Source: CAVQBP01 sp963848195 (GTDB taxonomy: Bacteria > Bacteroidota > Ignavibacteria > Ignavibacteriales > Ignavibacteriaceae). From it: a DNA stretch of 64,000 nt. The stretch lies in the NCBI GenBank assembly GCA_963848195.1, contig CAWKCY010000019.1, forward strand, positions 1-64,000, given 5' to 3'. The notes beneath the pieces were generated by a model, which was not told where the DNA came from, ran no database searches, and saw only the letters and a program-made list of their open reading frames with translations. A program made the position numbers and the translations under genes. Position 1 is the first letter of the stretch. Every line of letters begins with the position of its first letter. Shown piece after piece: positions 41,854-51,197 of the stretch.

Positions 41854-44262
41854 TTAGAATAAATATGTACTTAAGCCAATTCTAAAATTATTTTTATCTA
41901 AATAATTTAACCTCCATGCAAATTCAATTTTAAATGGTACTAATACATGACCGATCCCGAAGCCGGCTTCATAAAAAGGTCGGTTAAAGGTTTTTATTGG
42001 GTGAACTAGAATAGACTTAGACCGTTCGCTAATTTCAGAAATAGCAATATCCAGGAATGAACTAAGTAAAATACCCCAGTCTTTTAATCCCGGTATTTTC
42101 AATAAACGAAATAATTCGTCACCGAAATTATGCTCAAGGAAGATATTTAGAACTCTATCGCCAAAGATTTCATTAACATTTAGCACTCTAAAAGAATTAC
42201 TCTGATACAGCGCATCAATATTCCCGGGAGAACCATATAAGAGCTGAAAAGGTAGAGTACCATTGTTATACATTCCGTATACTTTAAATTCCAGTGAAGC
42301 GGTATTAAAGGTATTTACCCTTCCTGTGGTGGTGAATTCATATTTAGTAAAGTCAAGATTACTCTTTAGAAATTTCTTATTTGAATAAGTTATATTTCCT
42401 TTGAAAATAATGAATGAATTTCCCAATGAAACTCTTCTCCTGAAAAATCCGTCTTCAATATAGTTTCTGAAATCCAGTTTGAATCCACCCGTTAAAGCAT
42501 TTAACTTTGTATCGAATACGGGGGGATTACTGTCAAATTTCTTATTCCTATTAAAAAGTGAAAAATCCGTTCTTTTAAAGGCAGTTTTATCGGTTTGATT
42601 TAAAAAACCGGCACTTAAGCTTAAGACCGGAAGCACCTCCCCCTCAAGATTTATCTTATAACCTTTTGAATAGTAATAATCTCTGAAATCATCTTTCAAT
42701 ACTAAAGATGAAAAAGTTGCAATTAAATCACTATACTCATCTGATGAACTGAACAATATATTTAGTTTATGGAAATAGTTGACAGATATACTATAGGTTC
42801 TATAATCTCCAAAGAGATATTGCACCGCTAAATCTGTTTTTAATTTCTTATCGGCAAAACCGTACATAAGCTTAAGATCAGAATTCAATCTTTTATCAAA
42901 TAAATCATTAAAAAATAAACCGAAGTCAAGTCCGTTACCTTCTATACTATTAAAATGATACATCCCCAACGGAGCACTTGTAGAAAAATTTCGATTGAAA
43001 TTTATTCTTGTTGAAATAGGAGAAAACTTATCCCAAAAAGAAACGGGAAGGCTGCTGATACTATCAATCCTCCGGTAAGCTGTTTTCTCTTCAGGGGTAA
43101 TCGGAATTGACTGTATATTGCTCCAATAGGATGAATTCTTTTTATCTGCCTCAGGCAGCACGGTAATAAGAGCTCTATTAAATAAATCGTCATTGATTTT
43201 AACATTGATTTTATAGTCATACAATATAGAATTTAACTCAAAACCAAATCTTATCAGACTTAAAATATTTGCTTTTACAAACAGATGATAATCAACAGGC
43301 ATATAAATAGAGTCGTATGAAGAGAATTGTTGAAATATTTCAACACTGTCAAAAATACCTCCCACATTGGCTGCACTGTTTAGATGAAGGTCAACTTCAA
43401 TTAAATCATAAGTATCGCCCGTTATGAAAATATCACCGGTAAAGCCCGGGTTAGAAGGATCATCAGGAGTCATGTTTATCTGATAAACAATTTGACTATC
43501 TTTAGATGTGGTAGCCTTTATGTAATAGTAGTAATAATCCAACGCATTATCTGCAAGGGGACCGGGAAGGTTATTACCCAAAAAATTAATATCCTCTTCA
43601 TAGAAACTTTTTATTAATCGACCGCCGGTAAGAGTATTTATAGAAGGAGGGAAATTAGCAGTTTGTTTCCGCGCAATAATTATTTCTTTATAATCATCAG
43701 GTTTTTTATAATATCCTTTACTTTTACTCTCGAGTATACCGGTTATCTTCAAAGGAATCGTATCGTTAGTTCCAATGCTCAAGTTTATACCGGATCTTTG
43801 AGTAGTGATATCATGCTGGGTTTTTATAATTCCTTTAGTGTAAGCATCAAATTCATAATCATTTAACTTTATATTCCTTTCTTCTTTTCTCAAAATAGCT
43901 TTTTTAATTATAGCAATTGCAGGATTAACACCCGGTTTAACTATAACTTCAGGGAGCTGAATATTTGAGGGGGCTAAATAAAAATTTACATTATTAAGAT
44001 CCTGAATAACAGAGATTGATAAGGTATCAGAACTATAACCAATATATGAAGCTGCCAAACGAAATTTCCCCGAATTCAATTTAAGCTCATATTCTCCTTC
44101 CTTATTTGCAGCAGTACCATTTGTTGAATTCAAGACGCGAATATTCGCATAATTTAAGGGCTGTCCGGTTGATTTATCTTCAACTTTTCCAACAATGGTG
44201 AACTGTTGAGCATAAACTAGGGTAGTAAAGAATAAAATAAGTAGTAATAATCCATTAACCAT
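41854..44262 (-). CDS. DUF5686 outer-membrane protein with carboxypeptidase-like regulatory domain, 802 aa
   Basis: A signal peptide ending VYAQ is followed by a carboxypeptidase-like (CarboxypepD_reg) plug domain (FTIVGKVEDKSTGQPLNYAN, IGYSSDTLSISV) and the DUF5686 region, which begins IAIIKKAILRKEERN. The last 350 residues alternate like outer-membrane beta strands and end FRIGLSTYLF, with a terminal aromatic residue as in many barrels. DUF5686 proteins are common in Bacteroidota and resemble TonB-linked barrels, but their cargo is not known. Confidence 0.82.
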   Translation of the reverse strand: MVNGLLLLILFFTTLVYAQQFTIVGKVEDKSTGQPLNYANIRVLNSTNGTAANKEGEYELKLNSGKFRLAASYIGYSSDTLSISVIQDLNNVNFYLAPSNIQLPEVIVKPGVNPAIAIIKKAILRKEERNIKLNDYEFDAYTKGIIKTQHDITTQRSGINLSIGTNDTIPLKITGILESKSKGYYKKPDDYKEIIIARKQTANFPPSINTLTGGRLIKSFYEEDINFLGNNLPGPLADNALDYYYYYIKATTSKDSQIVYQINMTPDDPSNPGFTGDIFITGDTYDLIEVDLHLNSAANVGGIFDSVEIFQQFSSYDSIYMPVDYHLFVKANILSLIRFGFELNSILYDYKINVKINDDLFNRALITVLPEADKKNSSYWSNIQSIPITPEEKTAYRRIDSISSLPVSFWDKFSPISTRINFNRNFSTSAPLGMYHFNSIEGNGLDFGLFFNDLFDKRLNSDLKLMYGFADKKLKTDLAVQYLFGDYRTYSISVNYFHKLNILFSSSDEYSDLIATFSSLVLKDDFRDYYYSKGYKINLEGEVLPVLSLSAGFLNQTDKTAFKRTDFSLFNRNKKFDSNPPVFDTKLNALTGGFKLDFRNYIEDGFFRRRVSLGNSFIIFKGNITYSNKKFLKSNLDFTKYEFTTTGRVNTFNTASLEFKVYGMYNNGTLPFQLLYGSPGNIDALYQSNSFRVLNVNEIFGDRVLNIFLEHNFGDELFRLLKIPGLKDWGILLSSFLDIAISEISERSKSILVHPIKTFNRPFYEAGFGIGHVLVPFKIEFAWRLNYLDKNNFRIGLSTYLF

Positions 44263-44457
44263 GTTTATTTAAGATTCTTAACAGTCTTTATTGCAAAAAA
44301 TATATATTTTTCAGTAAGAAATAATATAAAAGAATTAACTGTTACCTTGTGAGAAGAAATGAGCCAGGTACCTTTTCCGAAAAGTAAATAATTTTTATTT
44401 TAAAGTGAAAATTATTACGAATGAAATGAATTACCAACTATTCTTATTTATTTCAAG

Positions 44458-45261
44458 ATGAAAGCGGATTATATAATACTATTATCAATTTTTCTGTTTT
44501 TGAGAATAGGAGTACCATATAATTTAATTATCCGGAATCAAATAACAGAAAAAAGAGTAACAGAGAGTACTTCAAGTCTTTCAGAAAAAAAAACTAACCC
44601 GATTGTAATTGACAGCTCAGAGATTGAGGGTTCGAGAATTATTGCAAAATATATTTCTGCAATCGGAGGAAAAGATACGATAAACAAAATAATGGACAGA
44701 ACAACCTTCATTACAGGTAAAGTCCGTAATATGAGCATACATATCGTAGTATATCAAAAAATACCTAATAAATATTATCAGAAAATAAATTTAGGAGCAG
44801 CGGAACAAAAAATTATTTATGATGGAAAAAGGGGAGTAACAATTACGGGGGATAATGAACAGGAAATAAGGGGGATAGAACTTAATAAACTTAAATATGA
44901 CGCAACTATGCAGCTATTGCTTTACTTAAAAGCATATGATGTAAAGGCAATATATGAAGGAAAAGAAAAGATAAAGGATAAGTTTGCTTTCAAAGTAATT
45001 TTGAAGCTGCCGGACAATATGGAATGGATTCAATATTATGATACTACTACATATCTAAAATTGAAAGAGATAAAGCCAATTAGTTCTCCGAACAGTAAAA
45101 TGGTCAATCAAATAACTTTTTTTACTAATTATAAAAAGGTAGAGGGGGTTAAATATCCTTTTAGAATAAATCAGACGCTAGGTACTTCTCAATTTATTTT
45201 TCACGTTGATTCGATAAAAGTAAATACAGGTTTAAGCGATCGAAACTTTGAAATTGATTAG
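44458..45261 (+). CDS. LolA-like outer-membrane lipoprotein-sorting fold protein, 267 aa
   Basis: A hydrophobic N-terminus is followed by a beta-rich domain resembling the LolA/DUF4292 half-barrel (FITGKVRNMSIHIVVYQK, KIIYDGKRGVTITGDNEQEI, QYYDTTTYLKLKEIKPISSP). Such proteins bind acyl chains in the periplasm. The recognisable part begins near residue 65 with ISAIGGKDTINKIMDRTT. Role here is inferred from the fold only. Confidence 0.6.
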   Translation: MKADYIILLSIFLFLRIGVPYNLIIRNQITEKRVTESTSSLSEKKTNPIVIDSSEIEGSRIIAKYISAIGGKDTINKIMDRTTFITGKVRNMSIHIVVYQKIPNKYYQKINLGAAEQKIIYDGKRGVTITGDNEQEIRGIELNKLKYDATMQLLLYLKAYDVKAIYEGKEKIKDKFAFKVILKLPDNMEWIQYYDTTTYLKLKEIKPISSPNSKMVNQITFFTNYKKVEGVKYPFRINQTLGTSQFIFHVDSIKVNTGLSDRNFEID

Positions 45262-45311
45262 ACTTTACAATAAATGATTTAATAACTTTAGTGACGCAAG
45301 AATTGGTATTT

Positions 45312-45406
45312 GAAGATGACCTCTTTACTTATTAAGAAAAAGTTTAACCGGGACTTACATTTTAATAAAAAATCGAAATAGTTTTATTTTTAAAGATGTC
45401 ATCTTT
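45312..45406. repeat. AAAGATG inverted-repeat element, copy E
   Basis: The left arm is partly decayed (GAAGATGACCTCTTT at 45312-45326) and the right arm is perfect (AAAGATGTCATCTTT at 45392-45406). The interior (ACTTACATTTTAATAAAAAA) keeps the orientation of copies A, B and C. It lies between the LolA-like and HAD genes. Confidence 0.75.
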
Positions 45407-45467
45407 AGAAGTACATACCTACAGCTAATAAGATTGAACTTTTTTCTAAACTATTAGAGTAATAATT

Positions 45468-46076
45468 ATGCAAAACAAATATTCCGTAATTGTATTTGAT
45501 CTAGGAAACGTTCTCCTGCCTTTCGATTATAATATTATGCTTAATAAGCTGGATAAAATAGAAAAGGATCTTGGAAAGAATTTTTTAATATATTATATGG
45601 AAAATTATGATATTCACAGAAAATTTGAGAGAGGGGATCTATCCGAAGAAGATTTTATTAATAAAATGTTAACCGGTTTAAATAAAAAAATAAGTAAAGA
45701 GATTTTTTGTGAATATTATTCAAAGGTTTTTACAGTAAATGAAAATGTAGTTTCCCTTTTACCAAAACTAAAAAAGGATTATATGCTGGTTATGTTATCG
45801 AATACAAATTCTATCCATGAACTTTACTGGAGGAATTATGGATTCATTAAATATTTTGATAAGCTTGTATTATCTTATAAAGTAAGAGCCTTAAAACCGG
45901 AAGAAAAAATTTACAAAGAAGTAGAAAATATTACCAAAAGATCTGCCGATGAACATATTTTTATCGATGACATACAAGAATACGTAGAGGGAGCAAAAAA
46001 AGCGGGCTGGGATGCAATTAATTTTACAGGATATGAAAAATTACTTGAAGAATTAAGAGAGAGAAAGATTTTTTAA
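45468..46076 (+). CDS. HAD-superfamily hydrolase (subfamily IA), 202 aa
   Basis: All HAD motifs are present: VFDLGNVLLPFDYNIM (motif I, DxG form), MLSNTNSIHELY (motif II), LKPEEKIYKEV (motif III lysine) and FIDDIQEYVEGAKKAGWDAI (motif IV). This matches YihX/alpha-D-glucose-1-phosphate phosphatase-like enzymes. The substrate is not determinable. Confidence 0.85.
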   Translation: MQNKYSVIVFDLGNVLLPFDYNIMLNKLDKIEKDLGKNFLIYYMENYDIHRKFERGDLSEEDFINKMLTGLNKKISKEIFCEYYSKVFTVNENVVSLLPKLKKDYMLVMLSNTNSIHELYWRNYGFIKYFDKLVLSYKVRALKPEEKIYKEVENITKRSADEHIFIDDIQEYVEGAKKAGWDAINFTGYEKLLEELRERKIF

Positions 46077-46128
46077 TATATTTGATACTTCTCTATATAA
46101 ATTTTCATTACTAATATTAAAAATTTTA

Positions 46129-47049
46129 TTGATACGAAATAAGATAATTCCGGTTTTACTCATTTTTGCAAGCATTTTTATTTTCTTATGTAATTATGGA
46201 TGCAAAGAAAAAAAGATTCCCAAAATTGATACTACCAATAGAAAAGATTCATTATTAAAAAAAATAAAACCGGAATTAAAAATTACTTACCATAAATATG
46301 CTTCAACAGGGCTGAAAACGTTAAGAGATTTAAGAGAAGAATACGGGCTTCCAAAAAGAAGGGTTATTCTTGCATTAAATAGAATTGATCATAATAACAT
46401 TACCCGTGATACATTGATTATTCCTGATACTGTTTCCGAAGATATAATGATTTATTCTCCATTTCCTAAACGGGTTGGTATTTTAGATTCCATTCCGAAA
46501 ATCCTATTTTTTTCTTATCCAATAGAAGCATTTGCAGCTTATCAGAATGGTTTGTTGATAAGGTGGGGTCCAACGAGTCTTGGGAAAAGGAGCACACCTA
46601 CTCCGGAAGGTTTATTTTTTACAAACTGGAAATCAAAGGAAACAATAAGCACTGAGGACTCAACGTGGATATTACCCTGGTATTTTAACCTGGAAAACAA
46701 GAGAGGGGTTTCACTACATCAATTTACATTACCCGGTTATCCTGCCAGCCATGCATGTGCGCGCCTGCTGGAAGAGGATGCAGAGTGGATTTATTATTGG
46801 GCTGAACAATGGATAGTTTCGAGAGACGGAGAGAAAATATTAGCTTATGGAACTCCGGTAATAATATACGGGAAATATAAATACAAAGGTAAACCTCCCT
46901 GGAAGCTATTGGCAGACGATCCGCATATAACCGATATTTCGGAAACAAAAATTGATTCTTTAATTACTCATTACTTATCGATAATAAAAAAAAGACGTGA
47001 AATCAGAGATTCGGTATTAGCAGCTAGAGGTAAAGTAGCGTTGAAGTAA
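46129..47049 (+). CDS. L,D-transpeptidase lipoprotein, 306 aa
   Basis: The YkuD catalytic motif appears as VSLHQFTLPGYPASHACARL, where the family usually has SHGC; the catalytic cysteine and both histidines are kept. Such enzymes make 3-3 peptidoglycan cross-links or attach proteins to the wall. The N-terminus is a lipoprotein signal (FLCNYGCKEKK). The start is a TTG at 46129, the first start codon in this frame that gives a proper signal peptide. Confidence 0.8.
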   Translation: MIRNKIIPVLLIFASIFIFLCNYGCKEKKIPKIDTTNRKDSLLKKIKPELKITYHKYASTGLKTLRDLREEYGLPKRRVILALNRIDHNNITRDTLIIPDTVSEDIMIYSPFPKRVGILDSIPKILFFSYPIEAFAAYQNGLLIRWGPTSLGKRSTPTPEGLFFTNWKSKETISTEDSTWILPWYFNLENKRGVSLHQFTLPGYPASHACARLLEEDAEWIYYWAEQWIVSRDGEKILAYGTPVIIYGKYKYKGKPPWKLLADDPHITDISETKIDSLITHYLSIIKKRREIRDSVLAARGKVALK

Positions 47050-47128
47050 TATCACATCACCTAAATAATATATTTCCTTTTTTAATTTTAATATATAAAT
47101 ATGGAAAAAGAAATTATAAAGGAAAAGT

Positions 47129-48148
47129 ATGTCTAATGAAGTTGAATTATTATCGGCAGATGGTGAGATATTCGAACCGGCTGAACAGGAAAATATAGCT
47201 TATTCAGAAGAAGAATTATTTGATTCTTACTCCAAAGCTGTAATAAGGGCATCAAGTATTGTTAGTCCAACAGTAGTAAACGTTAATGTCTCCGTAAAAG
47301 GAAGAAATAACAAGAATGTTCAAAGCGGCAGCGGTTCAGGATTTATTTTTACACCGGATGGTTTCATATTAACAAACAGCCATGTTGTTCACGGCGCATT
47401 AAAAATTGAAGTTATTCTTTCGGATGGAAGAAGGTTTAGTGCAGATTTGATGGGTGATGATCCGGATACTGATCTGGCTGTGATTAGAATTGATTCCCCT
47501 AATATAAATCCAGCTGCTTTAGGTGATTCGGAGAAGATAAGAGTCGGGCAATTAGTAATTGCAATCGGGAATCCCTATGGTTTTCAGACTACAGTGACTG
47601 CAGGTGTAGTAAGTGCGCTGGGACGCTCATTAAGGGCAAGTTCGGGAAGATTAATTGATAATGTTATTCAAACCGATGCTGCCTTAAATCCTGGGAATTC
47701 TGGGGGTCCGCTGGTAAATTCTAAAGGTGAAGTTATAGGAGTAAATACAGCAGCAATTCTCCCTGCTCAAAATATTTGTTTTGCGACTGCAATAAATACA
47801 GCAAAATTTGTTGCGGGAAAACTAATTAAAGACGGGAAAATAAAAAGAAGCTATATAGGAATCGCAGGACAAAACGTGCCGATTCATAGAAGGATTGTAA
47901 GGTTTTATAATCTCACGGTTGAAAGGGGTATACTCATAACAATGATCGAGAAAAACAGTCCCGCTCAAAAAGCCGGTTTAAGTGAAGGTGACATAATTAT
48001 CGGATTTGATCATCAACCGGTTTCCGGAATTGATGATTTACACAAACTGCTTACGGATATGCAGGTAGGTAAGGAATCAAGTATTAGGATACTTAGAAGG
48101 ACTGAGATAATAGACCTTGAAATGGTGCCTTCCGAAAGGATTTCTTAG
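47129..48148 (+). CDS. HtrA/DegP-family serine protease with PDZ domain, 339 aa
   Basis: The trypsin-like triad is visible: histidine in ILTNSHVVHGAL, aspartate in DDPDTDLAVIRIDS and serine in DAALNPGNSGGPLVN. A PDZ domain follows at the C-terminus (GILITMIEKNSPAQKAGLSE, GDIIIGFDHQPVSG). There is no signal peptide or membrane helix, the N-terminus being acidic, so unlike classic DegP this form is probably cytoplasmic. Confidence 0.9.
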   Translation: MSNEVELLSADGEIFEPAEQENIAYSEEELFDSYSKAVIRASSIVSPTVVNVNVSVKGRNNKNVQSGSGSGFIFTPDGFILTNSHVVHGALKIEVILSDGRRFSADLMGDDPDTDLAVIRIDSPNINPAALGDSEKIRVGQLVIAIGNPYGFQTTVTAGVVSALGRSLRASSGRLIDNVIQTDAALNPGNSGGPLVNSKGEVIGVNTAAILPAQNICFATAINTAKFVAGKLIKDGKIKRSYIGIAGQNVPIHRRIVRFYNLTVERGILITMIEKNSPAQKAGLSEGDIIIGFDHQPVSGIDDLHKLLTDMQVGKESSIRILRRTEIIDLEMVPSERIS

Positions 48149-48202
48149 TATATTTACAATCCTATATTAATAATTATATTCATTTTTCCGGAAAGTATTT
48201 AA

Positions 48203-49303
48203 TTGGGTTTAAGTATTGGAATTGTTGGATTGCCCAATGTGGGTAAATCGACTGTATTTAATGCATTAACAAAAGCACAAAATGCAGAAGCAGCAAATTA
48301 TCCTTTCTGCACAATTGAACCAAATAAAGCTATTGTCCCTGTTCCCGATGAAAGAGTGGATAAATTAACTGAATTAGTTAAACCTGCGCGCACTGTTTAT
48401 TCTACTGTTGATTTTGTTGATATTGCCGGTTTAGTTAAAGGAGCAAGCAAAGGAGAAGGGCTTGGGAATCAATTTTTAAGCAATATCCGTCAGACAGATG
48501 CAACCCTGCATGTAGTCAGGTGTTTTGATGATGAAAATGTTGTGCATGTAGATGGAAGTATCAACCCATTGCGAGATATTGAAGTCATTGAGACTGAACT
48601 TTTGCTGGCAGATGTTCAGACACTTGAGAAGAAAATTGAAAGGCTTCAAAAACAAGCTAAAGGTGATAAAGCAGCAAAGGCAGCAGCCGATGAAGCAGAA
48701 GATTTGTTAAAATATTTGAATGAAGGAAATGCTGCTGTTTTATATCCGGATAAAGGAAAGGATTCAATTCAAACACTTCTAAGAGAAACCGGGCTTATAA
48801 CAGCAAAAAGGGTAATCTATTGTGCAAATGTCGGTGAAGATGGTTTAGCTGAAGATAATGGTTATGTAAAAGATGTAAAAAAATATGCTGAGAGTAAGAA
48901 TTCCGATGCAATAAAGATTTCCGCTAAAGTTGAAGAAGAACTGGTAGTTCTGGAAGATGATGAGAGAAAAGAATTTTTAGCTTCTTATGGTATAAAGGAA
49001 AGTGGTCTTGAAAAAATAATAAGAACAGGTTTCCATACTCTGGGTTTAATAAGCTATTTTACCGCAGGACCGAAAGAAGTCCGAGCATGGACTATCCATA
49101 GAGGCTGGAGAGCCCCTCAGGCAGCAGGTGTTATCCATACAGATTTTGAAAAGGGATTTATCAGGGCAGAAGTTATAGGATATGATGACTATATAAAATA
49201 TGCATCGGAGGCAGCTTGTAGAAATGCAGGGGTTTTAAGGATTGAAGGAAAAGAATATGAAGTTCAGGATGGAGATGTGATGCATTTTTTGTTTAATGTA
49301 TAA
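48203..49303 (+). CDS. ychF: Redox-regulated ATPase/GTPase YchF, 366 aa
   Basis: This is the universally conserved YchF/OLA1 P-loop NTPase that binds ribosomes. It has the P-loop GLPNVGKSTVFNALTKAQNA, switch region VDFVDIAGLVKGASKGEGLG and the C-terminal TGS-like domain LISYFTAGPKEVRAWTIHRG. The start is TTG at 48203, which gives the exact family N-terminus MGLSIGIVGLPNVGKS. Confidence 0.95.
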   Translation: MGLSIGIVGLPNVGKSTVFNALTKAQNAEAANYPFCTIEPNKAIVPVPDERVDKLTELVKPARTVYSTVDFVDIAGLVKGASKGEGLGNQFLSNIRQTDATLHVVRCFDDENVVHVDGSINPLRDIEVIETELLLADVQTLEKKIERLQKQAKGDKAAKAAADEAEDLLKYLNEGNAAVLYPDKGKDSIQTLLRETGLITAKRVIYCANVGEDGLAEDNGYVKDVKKYAESKNSDAIKISAKVEEELVVLEDDERKEFLASYGIKESGLEKIIRTGFHTLGLISYFTAGPKEVRAWTIHRGWRAPQAAGVIHTDFEKGFIRAEVIGYDDYIKYASEAACRNAGVLRIEGKEYEVQDGDVMHFLFNV

Positions 49304-49349
49304 AGAAGTTCAAGTGCAAGTAAGTCAAGAATAAGAATTAGGAATAATT

Positions 49350-49631
49350 ATGGAATTGGAAATAGAACATAGTAAAGAAAGAAGAAGATTTTTTTCTATC
49401 ATTGAAGGAAAAGAAGCTTATTTAACATATATGAATGACGGAGATAATATTTTGATTTTTGATCATACTTATGTTCCGTTTAGCTTAAGAGGAAAGAATA
49501 TTGCAGCTAAAATTGTTGAAAGAGCATTAAATTATGCAAAAGAAAATAAATTTAAAGTTGTTCCTGGATGTTCATATGTCAGAGCTTTTATAGATAAGAA
49601 TAAACAATTCGAAGAGCTTGTTGCAAAATAA
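49350..49631 (+). CDS. YjdJ-like small GNAT N-acetyltransferase, 93 aa
   Basis: A minimal GNAT domain: LTYMNDGDNILIFDHTYVPF, then the acetyl-CoA loop FSLRGKNIAAKIVERALNYA and the end VVPGCSYVRAFIDKN. The conserved cysteine near the end is typical of this small group. Substrate unknown. Confidence 0.85.
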   Translation: MELEIEHSKERRRFFSIIEGKEAYLTYMNDGDNILIFDHTYVPFSLRGKNIAAKIVERALNYAKENKFKVVPGCSYVRAFIDKNKQFEELVAK

Positions 49632-49697
49632 CTATTTTCAAAATTTCCATCCTGGTTAATCCTATTATCCACTCATTAATTGGAGTTACTTAGAGTT

Positions 49698-49795
49698 AAA
49701 GATGACATCTTTAATAAGATAGTTATTCTCAATTATTTATTAAAAAGTAAGTTCAGATAAATCCCTAAATTTTAATTAGTAAAGATGTCATCTTT
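49698..49795. repeat. AAAGATG inverted-repeat element, copy F (inverted orientation)
   Basis: AAAGATGACATCTTT at 49698-49712 and AAAGATGTCATCTTT at 49781-49795 bound an interior that matches the reverse complement of copy A (TTATTAAAAAGTAAGTTCAG). It lies between convergent genes, where it may also serve as a bidirectional terminator. Confidence 0.85.
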
Positions 49796-49823
49796 TAAAT
49801 ACGGGTTCTTTAATTAGATTCAA

Positions 49824-50252
49824 TTATTTCAATGAAGCTGTTAGTACAAATTCCGTTCCTGTTAGAGCCTGCGATACCGGACAACCTGTTTTAGTCTTTT
49901 CAGCAAATTCTTTAAATTTTGCTTCATCAATATCGTCAATATCTCCTTCTGTTGAGATTTCAATTTTAGTAATCCTAAATCCGGTTTCAACTTTTGTTAT
50001 ACTAACCTTATCTTCGGTTTTAATTGAATTAACTTTATAACCTTCTTTTGATAAGGAATTGGCTAAAGCCATTGAAAAGCAGCCGGCATGAGCTGCCCCA
50101 AGTAATTCTTCAGGATTAGTAGTATCCCCCTGTTCAAAACGGGAGACAGCATTATAAGCAACATTTTTTAATGTGCCGGTTTCGGTACTAAGAGTACCCT
50201 TACCATCCTTTAAATCTCCATGCCATTCTGCATTAGCTTTTCTAATCGGCAT
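49824..50252 (-). CDS. osmC: OsmC-family peroxiredoxin-like protein, 142 aa
   Basis: The two redox cysteines are in LLGAAHAGCFSMALANSLSK and in TKTGCPVSQALTGTEF. It matches OsmC, a thiol peroxidase for organic hydroperoxides. I start it at the ATG at 50252 (MPIRKANAEW), which has AGGAG seven bases upstream; a TTG further up is less likely. Confidence 0.88.
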   Translation of the reverse strand: MPIRKANAEWHGDLKDGKGTLSTETGTLKNVAYNAVSRFEQGDTTNPEELLGAAHAGCFSMALANSLSKEGYKVNSIKTEDKVSITKVETGFRITKIEISTEGDIDDIDEAKFKEFAEKTKTGCPVSQALTGTEFVLTASLK

Positions 50253-50430
50253 ATAAGCTCCTTTCAAATCATTATAAGAAATTATTTATAGAAAAATTTT
50301 TATAAGTATAAAAATGTGTTAAATCGAAGATTGGTTTAACCATCTATTAAAGATAATAAAATTTTATATTAGTATGTGTTAGGAGGAATAAATAAAACCG
50401 TTTAGGGATGGCTTTAAATTCTCTCTTTAG

Positions 50431-50452
50431 ACCAATGGATAAATCCATTGGT
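50431..50452. repeat. Perfect palindrome ACCAATGGATAAATCCATTGGT
   Basis: A 10-bp stem with a 2-base centre, followed by TAATG. It shares the GGATnAATCC centre and tail with palindromes at 7825 and 27391, with different but matching outer stems. There is no T-run. Confidence 0.55.
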
Positions 50453-50488
50453 TAATGATATTCACACAGGCTCTAAAATGAACTGCGA

Positions 50489-50989
50489 TTAAGGATAAAA
50501 CCTCATACCCAGACCAACATCAGCAGAGGAACCAAAATCCGGAGTCATTGCTAATAAAACTCCCACTTCAAAAAAGATTTCGAGAGGAGTATTTGGGGGT
50601 ATAAAATTAACACCGAAAATTCCTCTGGCACCAAGTCCCACATTATTCTTTTCTCTTATATATTTATCTCTATAATAAAAACCATTGCCTTTACCAAATC
50701 CTATAGTTCCACCGGCACCAGCGTATAAATTAGCTATATTAGAATTAAAAGCATTGAATTGCCAAAGGTAATCCACTCCAATTCTTGGAGAGCCAAAATA
50801 TGAAGCACCTAGATCTATTACAAAAGCATTACTTTTACGGGTAAAGAATTTCAAAGTTGCGCCGGTAGGATCTCCTACCATAATTCCAAAACCAAAATCT
50901 TTTCCTTCCGGGCTCTGGGCAAATGAATCCGAATAATAAAGAGATATAATCGATATTATAGAAAATACAATCAAACATTTTTTCATCAT
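50489..50989 (-). CDS. Small outer-membrane beta-barrel protein, 166 aa
   Basis: A signal peptide (LIVFSIISIISLYYSDSFAQ) precedes an eight-strand-like barrel pattern with glycine/aromatic alternation: FGIMVGDPTGATLKFFTRKS, AGAGGTIGFGKGNGFYYRDK, and the closing strand ADVGLGMRFYP. The PTGA(T/S)LK motif recurs in Bacteroidota barrels of unknown role. Confidence 0.65.
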   Translation of the reverse strand: MMKKCLIVFSIISIISLYYSDSFAQSPEGKDFGFGIMVGDPTGATLKFFTRKSNAFVIDLGASYFGSPRIGVDYLWQFNAFNSNIANLYAGAGGTIGFGKGNGFYYRDKYIREKNNVGLGARGIFGVNFIPPNTPLEIFFEVGVLLAMTPDFGSSADVGLGMRFYP

Positions 50990-51197
50990 ATTACCTTAAT
51001 TGTTTTAATTATGAGCAAAATATCAACAATATGAATATACTTGATGATTTTTAAAAGCACGATGGTCACATATCATTTTCCTGCATTCGCATGATGTTAT
51101 CTCTGTCATAACCACTGATTTTAAAATTGTTTTAATTAGTCAATTAAATTATTGTATTACAAACATATCCGAATATTTAACCATTAAGGAATTTATA

